Below, piece by piece: positions 19,012-27,433 of a DNA stretch of 64,000 bases (positions are counted from its first letter, which is position 1; every line of letters starts with the position of its first letter). The stretch lies in the NCBI GenBank assembly GCA_041538185.1, contig JBGORM010000002.1, positions 248,001 to 312,000 on the forward strand, read 5' to 3'. The stretch comes from Melioribacteraceae bacterium 4301-Me. GTDB taxonomy: Bacteria > Bacteroidota > Ignavibacteria > Ignavibacteriales > Melioribacteraceae. The notes beneath the pieces were generated by a model. It was not told the origin of the DNA and did no database searches. It saw only the letters and a program-made list of their open reading frames with translations. The position numbers and the translations under genes were made by a program.

Positions 19012-20638
19012 AAATTTTCATTTCACTTTTGACTATATCTTTGATTAATGACTCCCTTCTTTTCAAAAATAGTTGGTTATATGTATTCTCAATAAGATAT
19101 TTATATGTTTTCATTAAAATAACTGCTAATAAAAATAAAATTATTAAAAGAACTAATTTGTTATTGTTAAACATTATGATACAAAAAGCCAATAAGCCTT
19201 CGGCAAATGCAAAAGAAAGCATTATATATAGTTGAGATACAATAGGATTAAATTGCCCTATAATACTCATATAATTTACATTGTAAGGGAAGTATAGTGA
19301 AATTATTGTACCCCATATTTTTGTATTACAAAATTGATAAATAAGAATCGGGATGGTAATTATTATAGTAATTTCATCTATAGAAATATTAATTAATGTC
19401 CATATAATAATTGGAATTGTCAACAAACTCTCTATTACAATAATAGAAAAATTTTTTTGAAAGATAATATCTTTTGCAGATAAAGGACTTAAAAAATAAA
19501 TAAAAAGTCCTCTGTCTTCATATGCAAATAAATTACACGATAATGGTGCTAAAATCATTGTTGGTATGCTAATCATAATAATATATTTATAAAAAAAATC
19601 AATCTGCAATTGGGAAACTAACCATACACTAATAAAACCTAGTAGAAACCAAAGCTGAATCCTATGATTTCTTAGAGCATAGAAAATATCTTTTACTAAG
19701 AATGCATTTTTGCTGGGCAATAAAAATAAAAGTCTACAAAATAATTTTTCATTTTCATTAATTCTGTTATTACTTGGAACAAACAAGTTTGAAAAACTAT
19801 TTTTCTTAATTACTGTTTGTGGATTTTTTTTAAATGTATGCAAATAAATATAGAAAATAACTATAATTTCGATTAAAAGAATAAACCATTCTAATATAGC
19901 AATTAGATAATTACCTAAATTTATATTGTTAATTATCTTCACCATTAAAAATGGTGGATAGGGATAAAACAATTTCGTTATATTTTCAATAATATAAAAA
20001 TCTGTGTTATTGCTTATTAACAATATAAGTAAGAATATATTTGAGAGTATTATTGTAAATAAAAGAAATAGACCCCAAAATATATTTTTCTGAAACTGCG
20101 GTTCTACTGTATTGATCAGTCGTTTTAAAAAACTTGCCAGAGTTATCAAAAAAATTAAAAATGTAACTATGCAAACAATAGAAAACAAAATACTAGTTAC
20201 ACTCGTTATACGTAATGTATATAATACAAAGATATAAAAAGGGACAACAAAAATTGTCCCTATATCGAATAACTGAGTAATTATATCTATTATTACAAAA
20301 TTAAAAGAATTAATTGGATACCTAAAAATATGATTTACATTTAAAGGATGAGATATATTTATGTTCCCTATTGTAGTAAATATTAACCATCCTGTCATTA
20401 TTAATATATTTGTTATTTCTGAAATTAATAATCTAAAATTTGAATCAGTACTTTTATATAATTGATTAAAAAGTAAATTAAATAAAGAGATTGAGAATAA
20501 TAGATTTCCTAGTAAAATTAGACTTATTAAAATTCCAGAAATCAAATATCCAGTGTTTCTTCTATACTTAAACAAATATAGGATTGTCTTTACTTTTATT
20601 TCTAAAAAAAGACCTATTTGAAGAAATAACACGTTCAT
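19004..20638 (-). CDS. ABC-2 type permease, large
   Basis: A 544-residue membrane protein with about twelve hydrophobic segments and a polar central loop near residues 260-310. Its start ATG is followed by a hydrophobic, basic N-terminus. No close family is recognised, but its overlap with the ATPase gene at 18229-19011 and its size suit a full-length ABC-2 permease, in contrast to the two half-size proteins of the second system. A strong terminator lies upstream at 20997-21021, so this starts a separate transcription unit. Confidence 0.75.
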   Translation of the reverse strand: MNVLFLQIGLFLEIKVKTILYLFKYRRNTGYLISGILISLILLGNLLFSISLFNLLFNQLYKSTDSNFRLLISEITNILIMTGWLIFTTIGNINISHPLNVNHIFRYPINSFNFVIIDIITQLFDIGTIFVVPFYIFVLYTLRITSVTSILFSIVCIVTFLIFLITLASFLKRLINTVEPQFQKNIFWGLFLLFTIILSNIFLLILLISNNTDFYIIENITKLFYPYPPFLMVKIINNINLGNYLIAILEWFILLIEIIVIFYIYLHTFKKNPQTVIKKNSFSNLFVPSNNRINENEKLFCRLLFLLPSKNAFLVKDIFYALRNHRIQLWFLLGFISVWLVSQLQIDFFYKYIIMISIPTMILAPLSCNLFAYEDRGLFIYFLSPLSAKDIIFQKNFSIIVIESLLTIPIIIWTLINISIDEITIIITIPILIYQFCNTKIWGTIISLYFPYNVNYMSIIGQFNPIVSQLYIMLSFAFAEGLLAFCIIMFNNNKLVLLIILFLLAVILMKTYKYLIENTYNQLFLKRRESLIKDIVKSEMKIYE

Positions 20639-21054
20639 AATATTTTATGAACAATAATTTTTTATTAAAAATAAAAAAATATTACTACTAATATTTGCTC
20701 TTTATACTCCCTGTTATAAATTACCACGAATTTTAGATGCTAATTTATAATTCAGTAAAAAGATTTTGTTAATAATTAAACACTAATTGATTATAGATAT
20801 CTTTTACAACCCAATAGTACAATTTTAATTTTCAGGAACCCTTTTTTATATTATTATATTCTATACATACAATTATCATGATTTTTAATTATATAATACC
20901 ATACTTAATTTACTAATTAACTTTCTTGCCATACTATTTTTACAATAGTCTAATAAAATCAATTTTTATATTCAATATATAATGATAATTATTATACTCC
21001 CCGACTTTTTATGTCGGGGAGAAAAATTAAACAATGTATTGTGAATAGCTTTTA
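20639..21054. other. Very AT-rich intergenic region
   Basis: About 416 bases with no gene. It contains the terminator hairpin at 20997-21021 at its upstream end (minus-strand sense) and should contain the promoter for the 19004-20638 operon. No confident boxes are picked out because almost every hexamer is A/T. Confidence 0.5.
20997..21021 (-). terminator. Strong stem-loop terminator after precursor 3
   Basis: A perfect nine-base G/C-rich stem, CTCCCCGAC / GTCGGGGAG, with a seven-base loop stands out in very AT-rich surroundings, 34 bases past the stop of the precursor gene. An A/T-run follows on both sides. It separates the C39-exporter/thiol/precursor operon from the ABC-2 operon. Confidence 0.8.
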
Positions 21055-21225
21055 TTAGCTATCCCCACTTAGGCATAATGCCATAAAGCTTATGCCAGCA
21101 ACAATACTAACCATACCTGCACCAATTAACCAACCGCCGACAGCAATTCCTGCCAAATATCCACAAGTTGCAGACTCTGTACCACCATATAACAATGCCA
21201 TTTTATTACCAGTTAAAGTTTTCAT
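21055..21225 (-). CDS. GG-leader two-cysteine precursor peptide 3
   Basis: A 56-residue precursor with leader MKTLTGNKMALLYGG and a core TESATCGYLAGIAVGG...FMALCLSGDS. Two cysteines 29 residues apart enclose a Gly/Ala/Ile/Val-rich hydrophobic stretch. The start is fixed by AAAGGAGGAGG just before the ATG at 21225, although the frame stays open 13 codons further up. Nineteen bases separate it from precursor 4, so the pair may form a two-peptide bacteriocin; that is inference. Confidence 0.82.
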   Translation of the reverse strand: MKTLTGNKMALLYGGTESATCGYLAGIAVGGWLIGAGMVSIVAGISFMALCLSGDS

Positions 21226-21244
21226 TTTACCTCCTCCTTTTCTA

Positions 21245-21409
21245 TTAATAACAACCATTAACATAACCGAACAATACAGCTCCCATTGCAGCTAATGCAT
21301 TACCACTACCAATTGCTGCACCAAGTATAATACCTGCAACAAAACAACTGGCGTCCTTAGAAACTCCTGCTTTAATTTTCTGCATTTCTTCTAAAGTTAG
21401 TTCTTTCAT
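21245..21409 (-). CDS. GG-type leader two-cysteine precursor peptide 4
   Basis: A 54-residue precursor: leader MKELTLEEMQKIKAG (Ala-Gly instead of Gly-Gly at the cleavage site) and core VSKDASCFVAGIILGAAIGSGN...FGYVNGCY. Two cysteines are 30 residues apart and the last is the penultimate residue. The ribosome site GGAGGGTAAAG precedes the ATG. It follows the thioredoxin-like gene and precedes precursor 3. Too small for routine gene calls but clearly a member of the set. Confidence 0.82.
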   Translation of the reverse strand: MKELTLEEMQKIKAGVSKDASCFVAGIILGAAIGSGNALAAMGAVLFGYVNGCY

Positions 21410-21444
21410 CTTTACCCTCCATTAATTTAGTTACTGATTATTAT

Positions 21445-21461
21445 GTCCCGCGGCTAAGGAC
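21445..21461 (-). promoter_or_regulatory. Conserved 5' leader palindrome before precursor 4
   Basis: GTCCTTAGCCGCGGGAC on the minus strand, 36 bases upstream of the precursor ATG, recurs almost unchanged (GTCCTTGCCTCGGGAC) at 15245-15260 upstream of the decayed precursor. Spacing to the ATG and the intervening GGAGG region are similar. It could be an operator or an mRNA hairpin; only two examples exist. Confidence 0.4.
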
Positions 21462-21463
21462 CG

Positions 21464-22003
21464 TTAATTACTGCCGCTAATCCGATATCCCGGGCTATCG
21501 GATTTTTTTAATTCTTCTATAATTCGCTCAAACTTTGTCTCTCCTATTATTTTCGATGTAAGTATTCCTTTTTGATTAAAAAAGTAAAGCGTTGGTGTAG
21601 CATTGCTTCCAAAATTTTTATTGTATTCTTCTTTGTTAATTACACCAAAAATTACATTTTTATTTTGCAATAGTGATTTATATTCTTTTATTTGCTCACT
21701 ATCCAAATAATCTTTATCAGCAGTAATAAAATATACTTCTGTGTTGGTTAGCATATTTATGTTTTTATTTAATAAGTCCAACTCATACTTACAGTGAGAA
21801 CATTCTTTACTAAAATATATAACGATAATTTTGTTGTACCCATTACTTTTCAAAGTGTTAAGTCCATAAAAAGTTTTTAATTTAATTTCAGGCAGTTTAC
21901 TGCCAACAGGCAATATTTCCGCTTTTGAACCCTCTACTATAACCCAGATTGTTGCAGTAATAAAAATTACAATAAATAATACAGCCGTTAATTCCTTTTT
22001 CAT
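21464..22003 (-). CDS. TlpA-like thioredoxin-fold protein
   Basis: A 179-residue membrane-anchored or exported thiol-disulfide protein. An N-terminal hydrophobic segment (about residues 5-23) is followed by a thioredoxin fold with the redox motif CSHC in FSKECSHCKYEL and the cis-proline in ATPTLYFF. It is encoded two bases after a MauE/DoxX-like gene, a pairing known from disulfide-relay modules, and just before two two-cysteine precursors, so oxidation or isomerisation of the peptides is the likely job. The last codons coincide with a hairpin (TCCGATA/TATCGGA, 21481-21502) that looks inserted into the gene end. Confidence 0.82.
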   Translation of the reverse strand: MKKELTAVLFIVIFITATIWVIVEGSKAEILPVGSKLPEIKLKTFYGLNTLKSNGYNKIIVIYFSKECSHCKYELDLLNKNINMLTNTEVYFITADKDYLDSEQIKEYKSLLQNKNVIFGVINKEEYNKNFGSNATPTLYFFNQKGILTSKIIGETKFERIIEELKKSDSPGYRISGSN

Positions 22004-22005
22004 TT

Positions 22006-22422
22006 TTATCTTTCAAATAGTTCTTTTTGATAAGTATTGTTCTTTAAATAATAAACTCCATACAACATTAAGATATTTTTGATAATTGAAACCAGCGGCG
22101 AACTTTCAATTATACTACCGAAACATCCGCAGTTATTGTATCCTTTCAATAAGAAAACAATATTAGTAATAATAAAGATTGTAATCATTCCCGAAACTGA
22201 GTAATAGATAAAATTATTTTTAACAAAATCAGCTAAGAATACATATGAGATAATAATTTCGAGTAATATCAATAAACCCAGAAATACTTTAGCATACAGA
22301 ATTTCAAACCCTATTAAATTTGCAAACAACACTGCTGTAGTTTTATAATCTGTTAATTTCATAATAGCTGAAAAAAGAAATACAATTCCTAAAACATATC
22401 TTATGATATTTTGCAATTTCAT
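22006..22422 (-). CDS. MauE/DoxX-like membrane protein
   Basis: A 138-residue protein with four membrane helices and the motif NNCGCFGS (about residue 97), the hallmark of the MauE/DoxX-related family involved in disulfide formation (methylamine dehydrogenase maturation). It overlaps the upstream membrane-protein gene by four bases and is followed by the thioredoxin-like gene. It probably passes electrons between the membrane and that thioredoxin during peptide maturation; this is inferred. Confidence 0.8.
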   Translation of the reverse strand: MKLQNIIRYVLGIVFLFSAIMKLTDYKTTAVLFANLIGFEILYAKVFLGLLILLEIIISYVFLADFVKNNFIYYSVSGMITIFIITNIVFLLKGYNNCGCFGSIIESSPLVSIIKNILMLYGVYYLKNNTYQKELFER

Positions 22423-23087
22423 AATGTCTTTAAAAGTATATTAAACGCTATTGTTAAAACTATTATTCCCGCCCAAACTTCCATCACAACAAGTAAAGAG
22501 TCTATTTTATTTATTTTACCAGTTCTGTATAATCCGCGATAAATAATATATCCCCAGATTAATTCGAATATATTTATTCTTTCAAGGAATAAATAAGCAG
22601 TATCGCTGTAGTTATTTTTATTTAACAGATTTGTAATTGATAAAGGTATCATCGTCAAAACTTCAGCAGTATATTGATCTCTGGGAAGAAATAACAAATA
22701 AAAAAATCTGACCGCATCTGCAGCTAACAAAGCTAAAAACGCAAAGGTCGTAATTCTGAAAATTTCGTTAAATGGTATTTCAATATATCTTATCAAAAAT
22801 GGTAACTGAATAAGGAATGATACAAAAGCTAAGCGTAGCCAGATAAATAATGGGGTTGCCAAATAGCCCCAAAACTGCATTTTTTCTATTAATTTAATTA
22901 AATCATCTATTCTATACTCTTCTATCTGGCTACTATACAAATTATAATACACTTCACGAGTTAGAATAAATTTCTGAAAAGCTATAGATATTAAGAGCGT
23001 TAATAGAGTAATTAAAATATACAGCTGCCATGTTTCTATAAAGCGTTCCTTTTTGTTGATGCTTGTAAGAAGAACAGCATCATTCAT
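22419..23087 (-). CDS. Polytopic membrane protein of the peptide-export operon
   Basis: A 222-residue protein with about five to six hydrophobic segments, after a short polar N-terminus. The length and helix layout recall Yip1-type proteins but no diagnostic motif is seen. Start overlaps the stop of the C39 exporter by four bases, and its stop overlaps the MauE-like start by four bases, so it is an integral part of this operon. Role unknown; scaffold or accessory export factor are possible. Confidence 0.65.
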   Translation of the reverse strand: MNDAVLLTSINKKERFIETWQLYILITLLTLLISIAFQKFILTREVYYNLYSSQIEEYRIDDLIKLIEKMQFWGYLATPLFIWLRLAFVSFLIQLPFLIRYIEIPFNEIFRITTFAFLALLAADAVRFFYLLFLPRDQYTAEVLTMIPLSITNLLNKNNYSDTAYLFLERINIFELIWGYIIYRGLYRTGKINKIDSLLVVMEVWAGIIVLTIAFNILLKTL

Positions 23088-25277
23088 CTTAATACTCCCT
23101 CTTTATTGCTGTACATGCTATCTTTTAATTCCCAAATATTTTTGAAAAGCCCATTTTGAGTAATTAATTCTTGGGGACTGCCTTGCTGTACAACACATCC
23201 TTCTGACAAAATATAAACATAATCAGACTTCATAATTGAATGAAGATTATGTGTAATTAATAATACAGCGTTTGTTCTGGCATAATTTTTTAGTGTATCA
23301 AAAATTAATTTTTCATATTCAACATCAATCCCACTTAAACCCTCGTCTATTATTAATAAATCCGGTTTATTAAGTAATGCTCTTGTAAGAGATATTATTT
23401 GCTGCTCTCCACCTGAAAGTTTCTGTCCATCCTCGCCTACAATAGTTGCCAGCCCATAATCAAAGTTTTTATAAAATGAGGATAACCCCAATTCATCGAT
23501 AAGATTTTCTAATAAAGAATAATCTTTTATTTTTCTACCTAACAAAATATTTTCGGCAATTGAACCATCAAATATTTTAATAGATTGTGGAACAACTCCG
23601 ATTCTTCCTCTATATTCATACAGATTGATATTTTTTGCTTCGATATCATCAACATATAATCCGCCTTTACTCAGGTTGTATTTTCTTTGAATCAAATTTA
23701 CAAGGGTAGTTTTACCTGTGCCGCTTTTTCCCCATAGTGCCGTTATACGCCCTTTCTTTATTTCAATATTAATGTTTGTAAATAAGTCCTTCTTTCCATT
23801 CCATGAAAATATTCCATCCTTGATAGATAATTTATAATTGAATCTAAATTTTTCTTCTCCCTGTTTATCTTCTTGTTCAACTAATAAAATATCCATCAAC
23901 CTTGCTGAAGCTATTGATGCTTCCTGAAGAACTATATTAGCATTCACGAAACGATTGACAGCGGGAATTATATTCGCCAGTAATGAATATGCTGCCATCA
24001 TTTTACCTAATAGTAAGTTACCATTAATAACCAATATTGCCCCGAGTGATAATAAAATAATAATTATCATGCTGCTAAAAATTTCAGCAAATAAAGACAA
24101 ATTAGCCTGTGTAAAGCCAAGTGATTTAATTTTTTCTTGAAAATTGTTAAATAAAAATTTGTTTGTATTAGCAAAAGTGCTGCTAGTATTAAAACTTATA
24201 ATTTCATCAATACCCTTAATACTGTTAATATACATCGATTCTACTGACGCATAACTTTTCATTATTTCATATTGTTCTCTTTTTAACTTCCTTATGCTTG
24301 TTAGTAATACAATCAAATAAATTGGAATCAGGATAAGAGAAGTTATTGCAAGTTTTGATGAATAATAAAACATTAATGTAAAAGAAGCTATAATTACTAA
24401 TAAATCTATAATTGTTACACCTACTATTTGTGTTACAGCATTCTGAATTCTTATTGCATCATGTATTCTTGCTGTTATATCGCCCGTTTTTCGAGAATCA
24501 AAAAATTTTTTTGGAAGATTAAATAAATGTTCAATAAAATCAGCGTTAATTTTTGTGTTTACATTTTTATTAAGGATAATCAAAAACCTTTGCCGTAAAT
24601 AACCTGCTATTGATTTTAATGTAACCACTAAGAGTAAAGATAATGAGGCATATAAAATTTTAGTAAAGTCTTTCTGGGGTATGAATTTATCTATTAATAA
24701 TTGTATAAATATCGCTGTCAGCAAACCGAGAATTGTATAAATTGTGCCAAGAAATAAGGACTGATAAATCCACGAACTTTCTTTTTTTAGATAAGAAAAT
24801 ATCCAATTATACCAATGTGGTACTTCCTGATTGATTAAATTTCTTTCAGGTCTGAGTAAAATAACCGATTTGCTCTTCCAGATTTCAAGAAAATCATTTT
24901 TAGATAACCAATATTTTCCCTTTGCGGGGTCTGCAATAAATATTTTGTTGTCTTTTATTTTATAAACTACGACAAAATGATTTAATCTATTTTCAATTAC
25001 AACATGAGCAATGCATGGCATTTTCTCTTTCATCAAATCTTCATACTCCCCTGTAGCACCGTAAGCATCAAATCCAATTTTTTTAGCGGCGTTTACTAAG
25101 TCCAACATAGTTGAACCATTTATTGTAGTATTAGTGAGCTCACGCATTCTGGGAAGAGATGTATTGCCGCCATAATGTTTTAGAATTGTTAATAACGATG
25201 CTGGTCCACAATCGATTTGGTCATACTGTCTTAATAGCGGATATTTTTTAGAGCCTTATGCCCTCAAAAAATGTCAT
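23084..25277 (-). CDS. C39-peptidase bacteriocin ABC exporter, +1 frameshift near the start
   Basis: A peptidase-containing ABC transporter that cuts GG leaders and exports the peptide. It has a C39 domain (RQYDQIDCGPASLLTIL, catalytic Cys; later HFVVVYKIKDNKIFIADPAKG with the His and Asp), six membrane helices, then an ATPase with GKSGTGKTTL, LSGGEQQ and LLIIDE. The long frame has an ATG only at 25147, after the catalytic Cys. In the Cys frame no ATG, GTG or TTG exists between the Cys and the upstream TAA. A good start (GAGGG then ATG at 25277) reads MTFFEGIRL and stops at CTC TAA; a +1 slip there joins directly to KKYPLLRQYDQIDCG. So a programmed or mutational frameshift is needed for an active peptidase. 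Confidence 0.85.
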
Positions 25278-25319
25278 TTAATTACCCTCATGTAAAATAA
25301 CATTTTTTGCTGCTTAAAT

Positions 25320-25349
25320 GTAATATGGGGGGGGGGGGGTAATTGTCAA
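25320..25349 (-). promoter_or_regulatory. Poly-C phase-variable promoter of the C39 exporter operon
   Basis: On the minus strand TTGACA (25349-25344) is followed by an 18-base spacer that includes 13 consecutive Cs (25339-25327), then TATTAC (25325-25320). The ATG at 25277 lies about 43 bases further. Slippage in the C-run would change the spacer and hence promoter strength, as in poly-C promoters of Bordetella fim genes. Boxes are by eye; the run itself is certain. Confidence 0.55.
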
Positions 25350-25461
25350 GAAAAAAGATCTAAATTAAAAAAATTTTTTTTGCGATAACTTTTTTGTCCT
25401 TCGTGTGAAATCTTTTTTGCGCTTATTAAATATTCTTGATTTCCGCTTTCATTAATAATTT

Positions 25462-25551
25462 TTACTCATAATAACTCATCAGTTCTTGTCCCAGAAATTT
25501 TAGCACGGCTGTTATTACTCCGAGGTCATCGAGATAACCGATTAGAGAGCT
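25462..25551 (-). pseudogene. 3' remnant of a second DUF1232 gene
   Basis: Thirty codons, SSLIGYLDDLGVITAVLKFL...YYE and stop, match the last 29 residues of the intact DUF1232 gene at 36252-36605 (APLVGYLDDLGVITAVLKFM...YYD). By hand, 63 of 90 bases agree, mostly third-position changes. There is no start; the preceding operon's last gene ends four bases before it. It marks a recombination or insertion junction. Confidence 0.8.
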
Positions 25552-25555
25552 TAAA

Positions 25556-26164
25556 TTACAACGGCAATTCAAAACCAAGACTAAGCTTTACCAACTTAGA
25601 AAGTTTATAAGATGTGTATCCATTAAAGTCGCTTGTTTTATATTCGCGATTAACTGGGAGTTGATATTGTATTTCTGCTTTTAACATTTCAGAAAATTTT
25701 AACCCTGTCCCTAAGGTAAAAAAAGGAATAATTACATTCTTAATATGGAATTCTCTTATATAATTTTCTTTATTAAAATGAAGACCAAACCCGATTATGA
25801 AATAAGTTTTATTGTTAATATTTGTATGAACAAATTCATTTATTTCAAAACCATTATATCTATCTTCATTTGTCCATAAATATCCAGCAACGGTGTTTGA
25901 CGAAAATATTTCTGATAAATGATAAGTGTAGGATAAATAAAAACTGGTAAGATAAATTCCGGCTTCATCTTTGTGTTTGTATGCAAAAGCACCTGTTCCC
26001 TCGGTTTTACTGAAGAATAAAAATGGTTCGATTTTGAATCCGAGAGAATGATTTTGAGAGTAGCAGGCTGTCAAAAAAATAAAAAAAAGCAGAAAATAAG
26101 GAGAAGAAAAAAATTTTATTAATATTTTTTTAATCCCAGTGGAAATCTCATAATTTAATTTCAT
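25556..26164 (-). CDS. Probable outer-membrane beta-barrel protein
   Basis: A 202-residue protein with an N-terminal hydrophobic export signal (FFSSPYFLLFFIFLTACYSQ; LTAC could be a lipobox). The mature part alternates polar and hydrophobic residues in strand-like stretches (GAFAYKHKDEAGIYLTSFYLSYTYHL, YFIIGFGLHF, FFTLGTGLKF) and ends SLGFELPL, as expected for a small outer-membrane barrel. No family is recognised. It is the last gene of module 1 of the peptide island; it might help peptides leave through the outer membrane, but this is only positional inference. Confidence 0.6.
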   Translation of the reverse strand: MKLNYEISTGIKKILIKFFSSPYFLLFFIFLTACYSQNHSLGFKIEPFLFFSKTEGTGAFAYKHKDEAGIYLTSFYLSYTYHLSEIFSSNTVAGYLWTNEDRYNGFEINEFVHTNINNKTYFIIGFGLHFNKENYIREFHIKNVIIPFFTLGTGLKFSEMLKAEIQYQLPVNREYKTSDFNGYTSYKLSKLVKLSLGFELPL

Positions 26165-26276
26165 TAATTATAGTATATTTTATAATTCACCTTTAGTTCT
26201 TATTCCAAAGGCTAGAAATATTAACTTGAAATCCGCTATACTAATCAATATTTATTTGATAATAGTCATCATAATT

Positions 26277-27125
26277 TCAAAAATCCCTAATGAATTGTGA
26301 TACTCTTTTGTCAATATCTTCTGGGTAAGAGTAATTCAAATTCTTTGCTACTTCGCGTGCTAATTGGCGGAATAAATCATTACTAGCAAATAGTGTTTTC
26401 CAGCTGTCTTCCAAATTATAATGCCCAAACAAAGAATTTAATTTTTCTAAAACAAAAGTATCTGCCCATTCATTAATAAATTTCCCCATATGCCATACAT
26501 CTTTTGACCAATTAGACTTAACACCGGCATGCCATTGTATCATGGTTAATAAACTTTCTTTTAAATATGCATCACGAACTTTAGCATGCCATAGCTCATT
26601 GCGAAATAATTGTTTTGCTATATAATATGCTTGGTACCAATACATATTAACAGCCCGTAGGTATATCTCATTACCGGGAGGGAAAAGATATTGAGACTTT
26701 TTTTGAAAATAGTAGAGTTGTGTAGCTAACCCATCTTTATCAAGAAATACCCGAAATCCACGCTGAAATACAAATGGTAAGGTTTGTGTATTAACCATAT
26801 TCTCCAACTCGTGTACTGTTTGGAAAAAGAAATCTATATTTTTTCCTTCTTCAAAAAGCGTTGAAATACCAGGTTGATTAAGAAAAGATAAATTGACAAG
26901 TGAAATTAATATATTCCCAATATTACTAAGCCACTCATTTTTTTGAATATATTGTTTGATATTCATAGCATATATCATAAAATCAATATCAGACCATTCA
27001 TCAGCAGGAAAAATATCTCTTGCTTGAGAGCCAAAAATAATAACTGCTCTAATATCATTTTGCGATTCAGCCCATTGTAAGAAATTATTTTTCAACTTGG
27101 ATAAAATATTTGCAGAGGTCTCCAT
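26277..27125 (-). CDS. ANT(6)/AadE-like nucleotidyltransferase
   Basis: A 282-residue nucleotidyltransferase of the aminoglycoside 6-adenylyltransferase family. The active-site motif GSQARDIFPADEWSDIDFMIY (about 32-52) holds the metal-binding aspartates, and the C-terminal half has the conserved YWYQAYYIAKQL and LLTMIQWHAGVKSNW helices. Characterised members adenylate streptomycin, but here the gene closes a peptide-maturation operon beside an acyl carrier protein. It may instead modify a peptide or carrier-bound intermediate. A resistance role cannot be excluded. Confidence 0.82.
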   Translation of the reverse strand: METSANILSKLKNNFLQWAESQNDIRAVIIFGSQARDIFPADEWSDIDFMIYAMNIKQYIQKNEWLSNIGNILISLVNLSFLNQPGISTLFEEGKNIDFFFQTVHELENMVNTQTLPFVFQRGFRVFLDKDGLATQLYYFQKKSQYLFPPGNEIYLRAVNMYWYQAYYIAKQLFRNELWHAKVRDAYLKESLLTMIQWHAGVKSNWSKDVWHMGKFINEWADTFVLEKLNSLFGHYNLEDSWKTLFASNDLFRQLAREVAKNLNYSYPEDIDKRVSQFIRDF

Positions 27126-27172
27126 TTTAACAGCTCCAATAAAATTTCCAATTTAATACTGATAGCATTAAT

Positions 27173-27427
27173 TCATGAATATAATCTTTGTTCAATATAT
27201 TTTGCTAAAGTTGATATGTTTTGAAATAAAGCTAAACTAAAATCCTCATCCTTAATTACAATATTAAAATTTTCTTCTATGGCAGCAGCTAATGTAATTG
27301 TACCAACAGAATCTAATCCTAAAAAGTATAATGAATCATTTTCATTAATGTCTTCTAACGCAATTTTAAGACCTACCTTTTGAATAATAATTCTTTTTAT
27401 TTCACAAACAATTTCATCATAATTCAT
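27173..27427 (-). CDS. Acyl carrier protein-like protein
   Basis: An 84-residue carrier protein with the phosphopantetheine attachment site GLDSVG (Ser40) and normal four-helix spacing. It lies in the peptide operon between the subtilase fusion and the nucleotidyltransferase, with no ketosynthase or adenylation domain nearby. Acyl-carrier-related proteins have been described with clostridial cysteine-rich peptide/radical-SAM systems, so an activated group may be carried for peptide tailoring. It is unlikely to be the fatty-acid ACP. Confidence 0.85.
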   Translation of the reverse strand: MNYDEIVCEIKRIIIQKVGLKIALEDINENDSLYFLGLDSVGTITLAAAIEENFNIVIKDEDFSLALFQNISTLAKYIEQRLYS

Positions 27428-27433
27428 ATATAT

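Noticed and set aside
25327..25339. Possibility that the C13 runs are assembly artefacts
   Set aside because: Two separate runs of equal length in equivalent promoter positions, with unique flanks, argue against it, although exact length is uncertain without reads.
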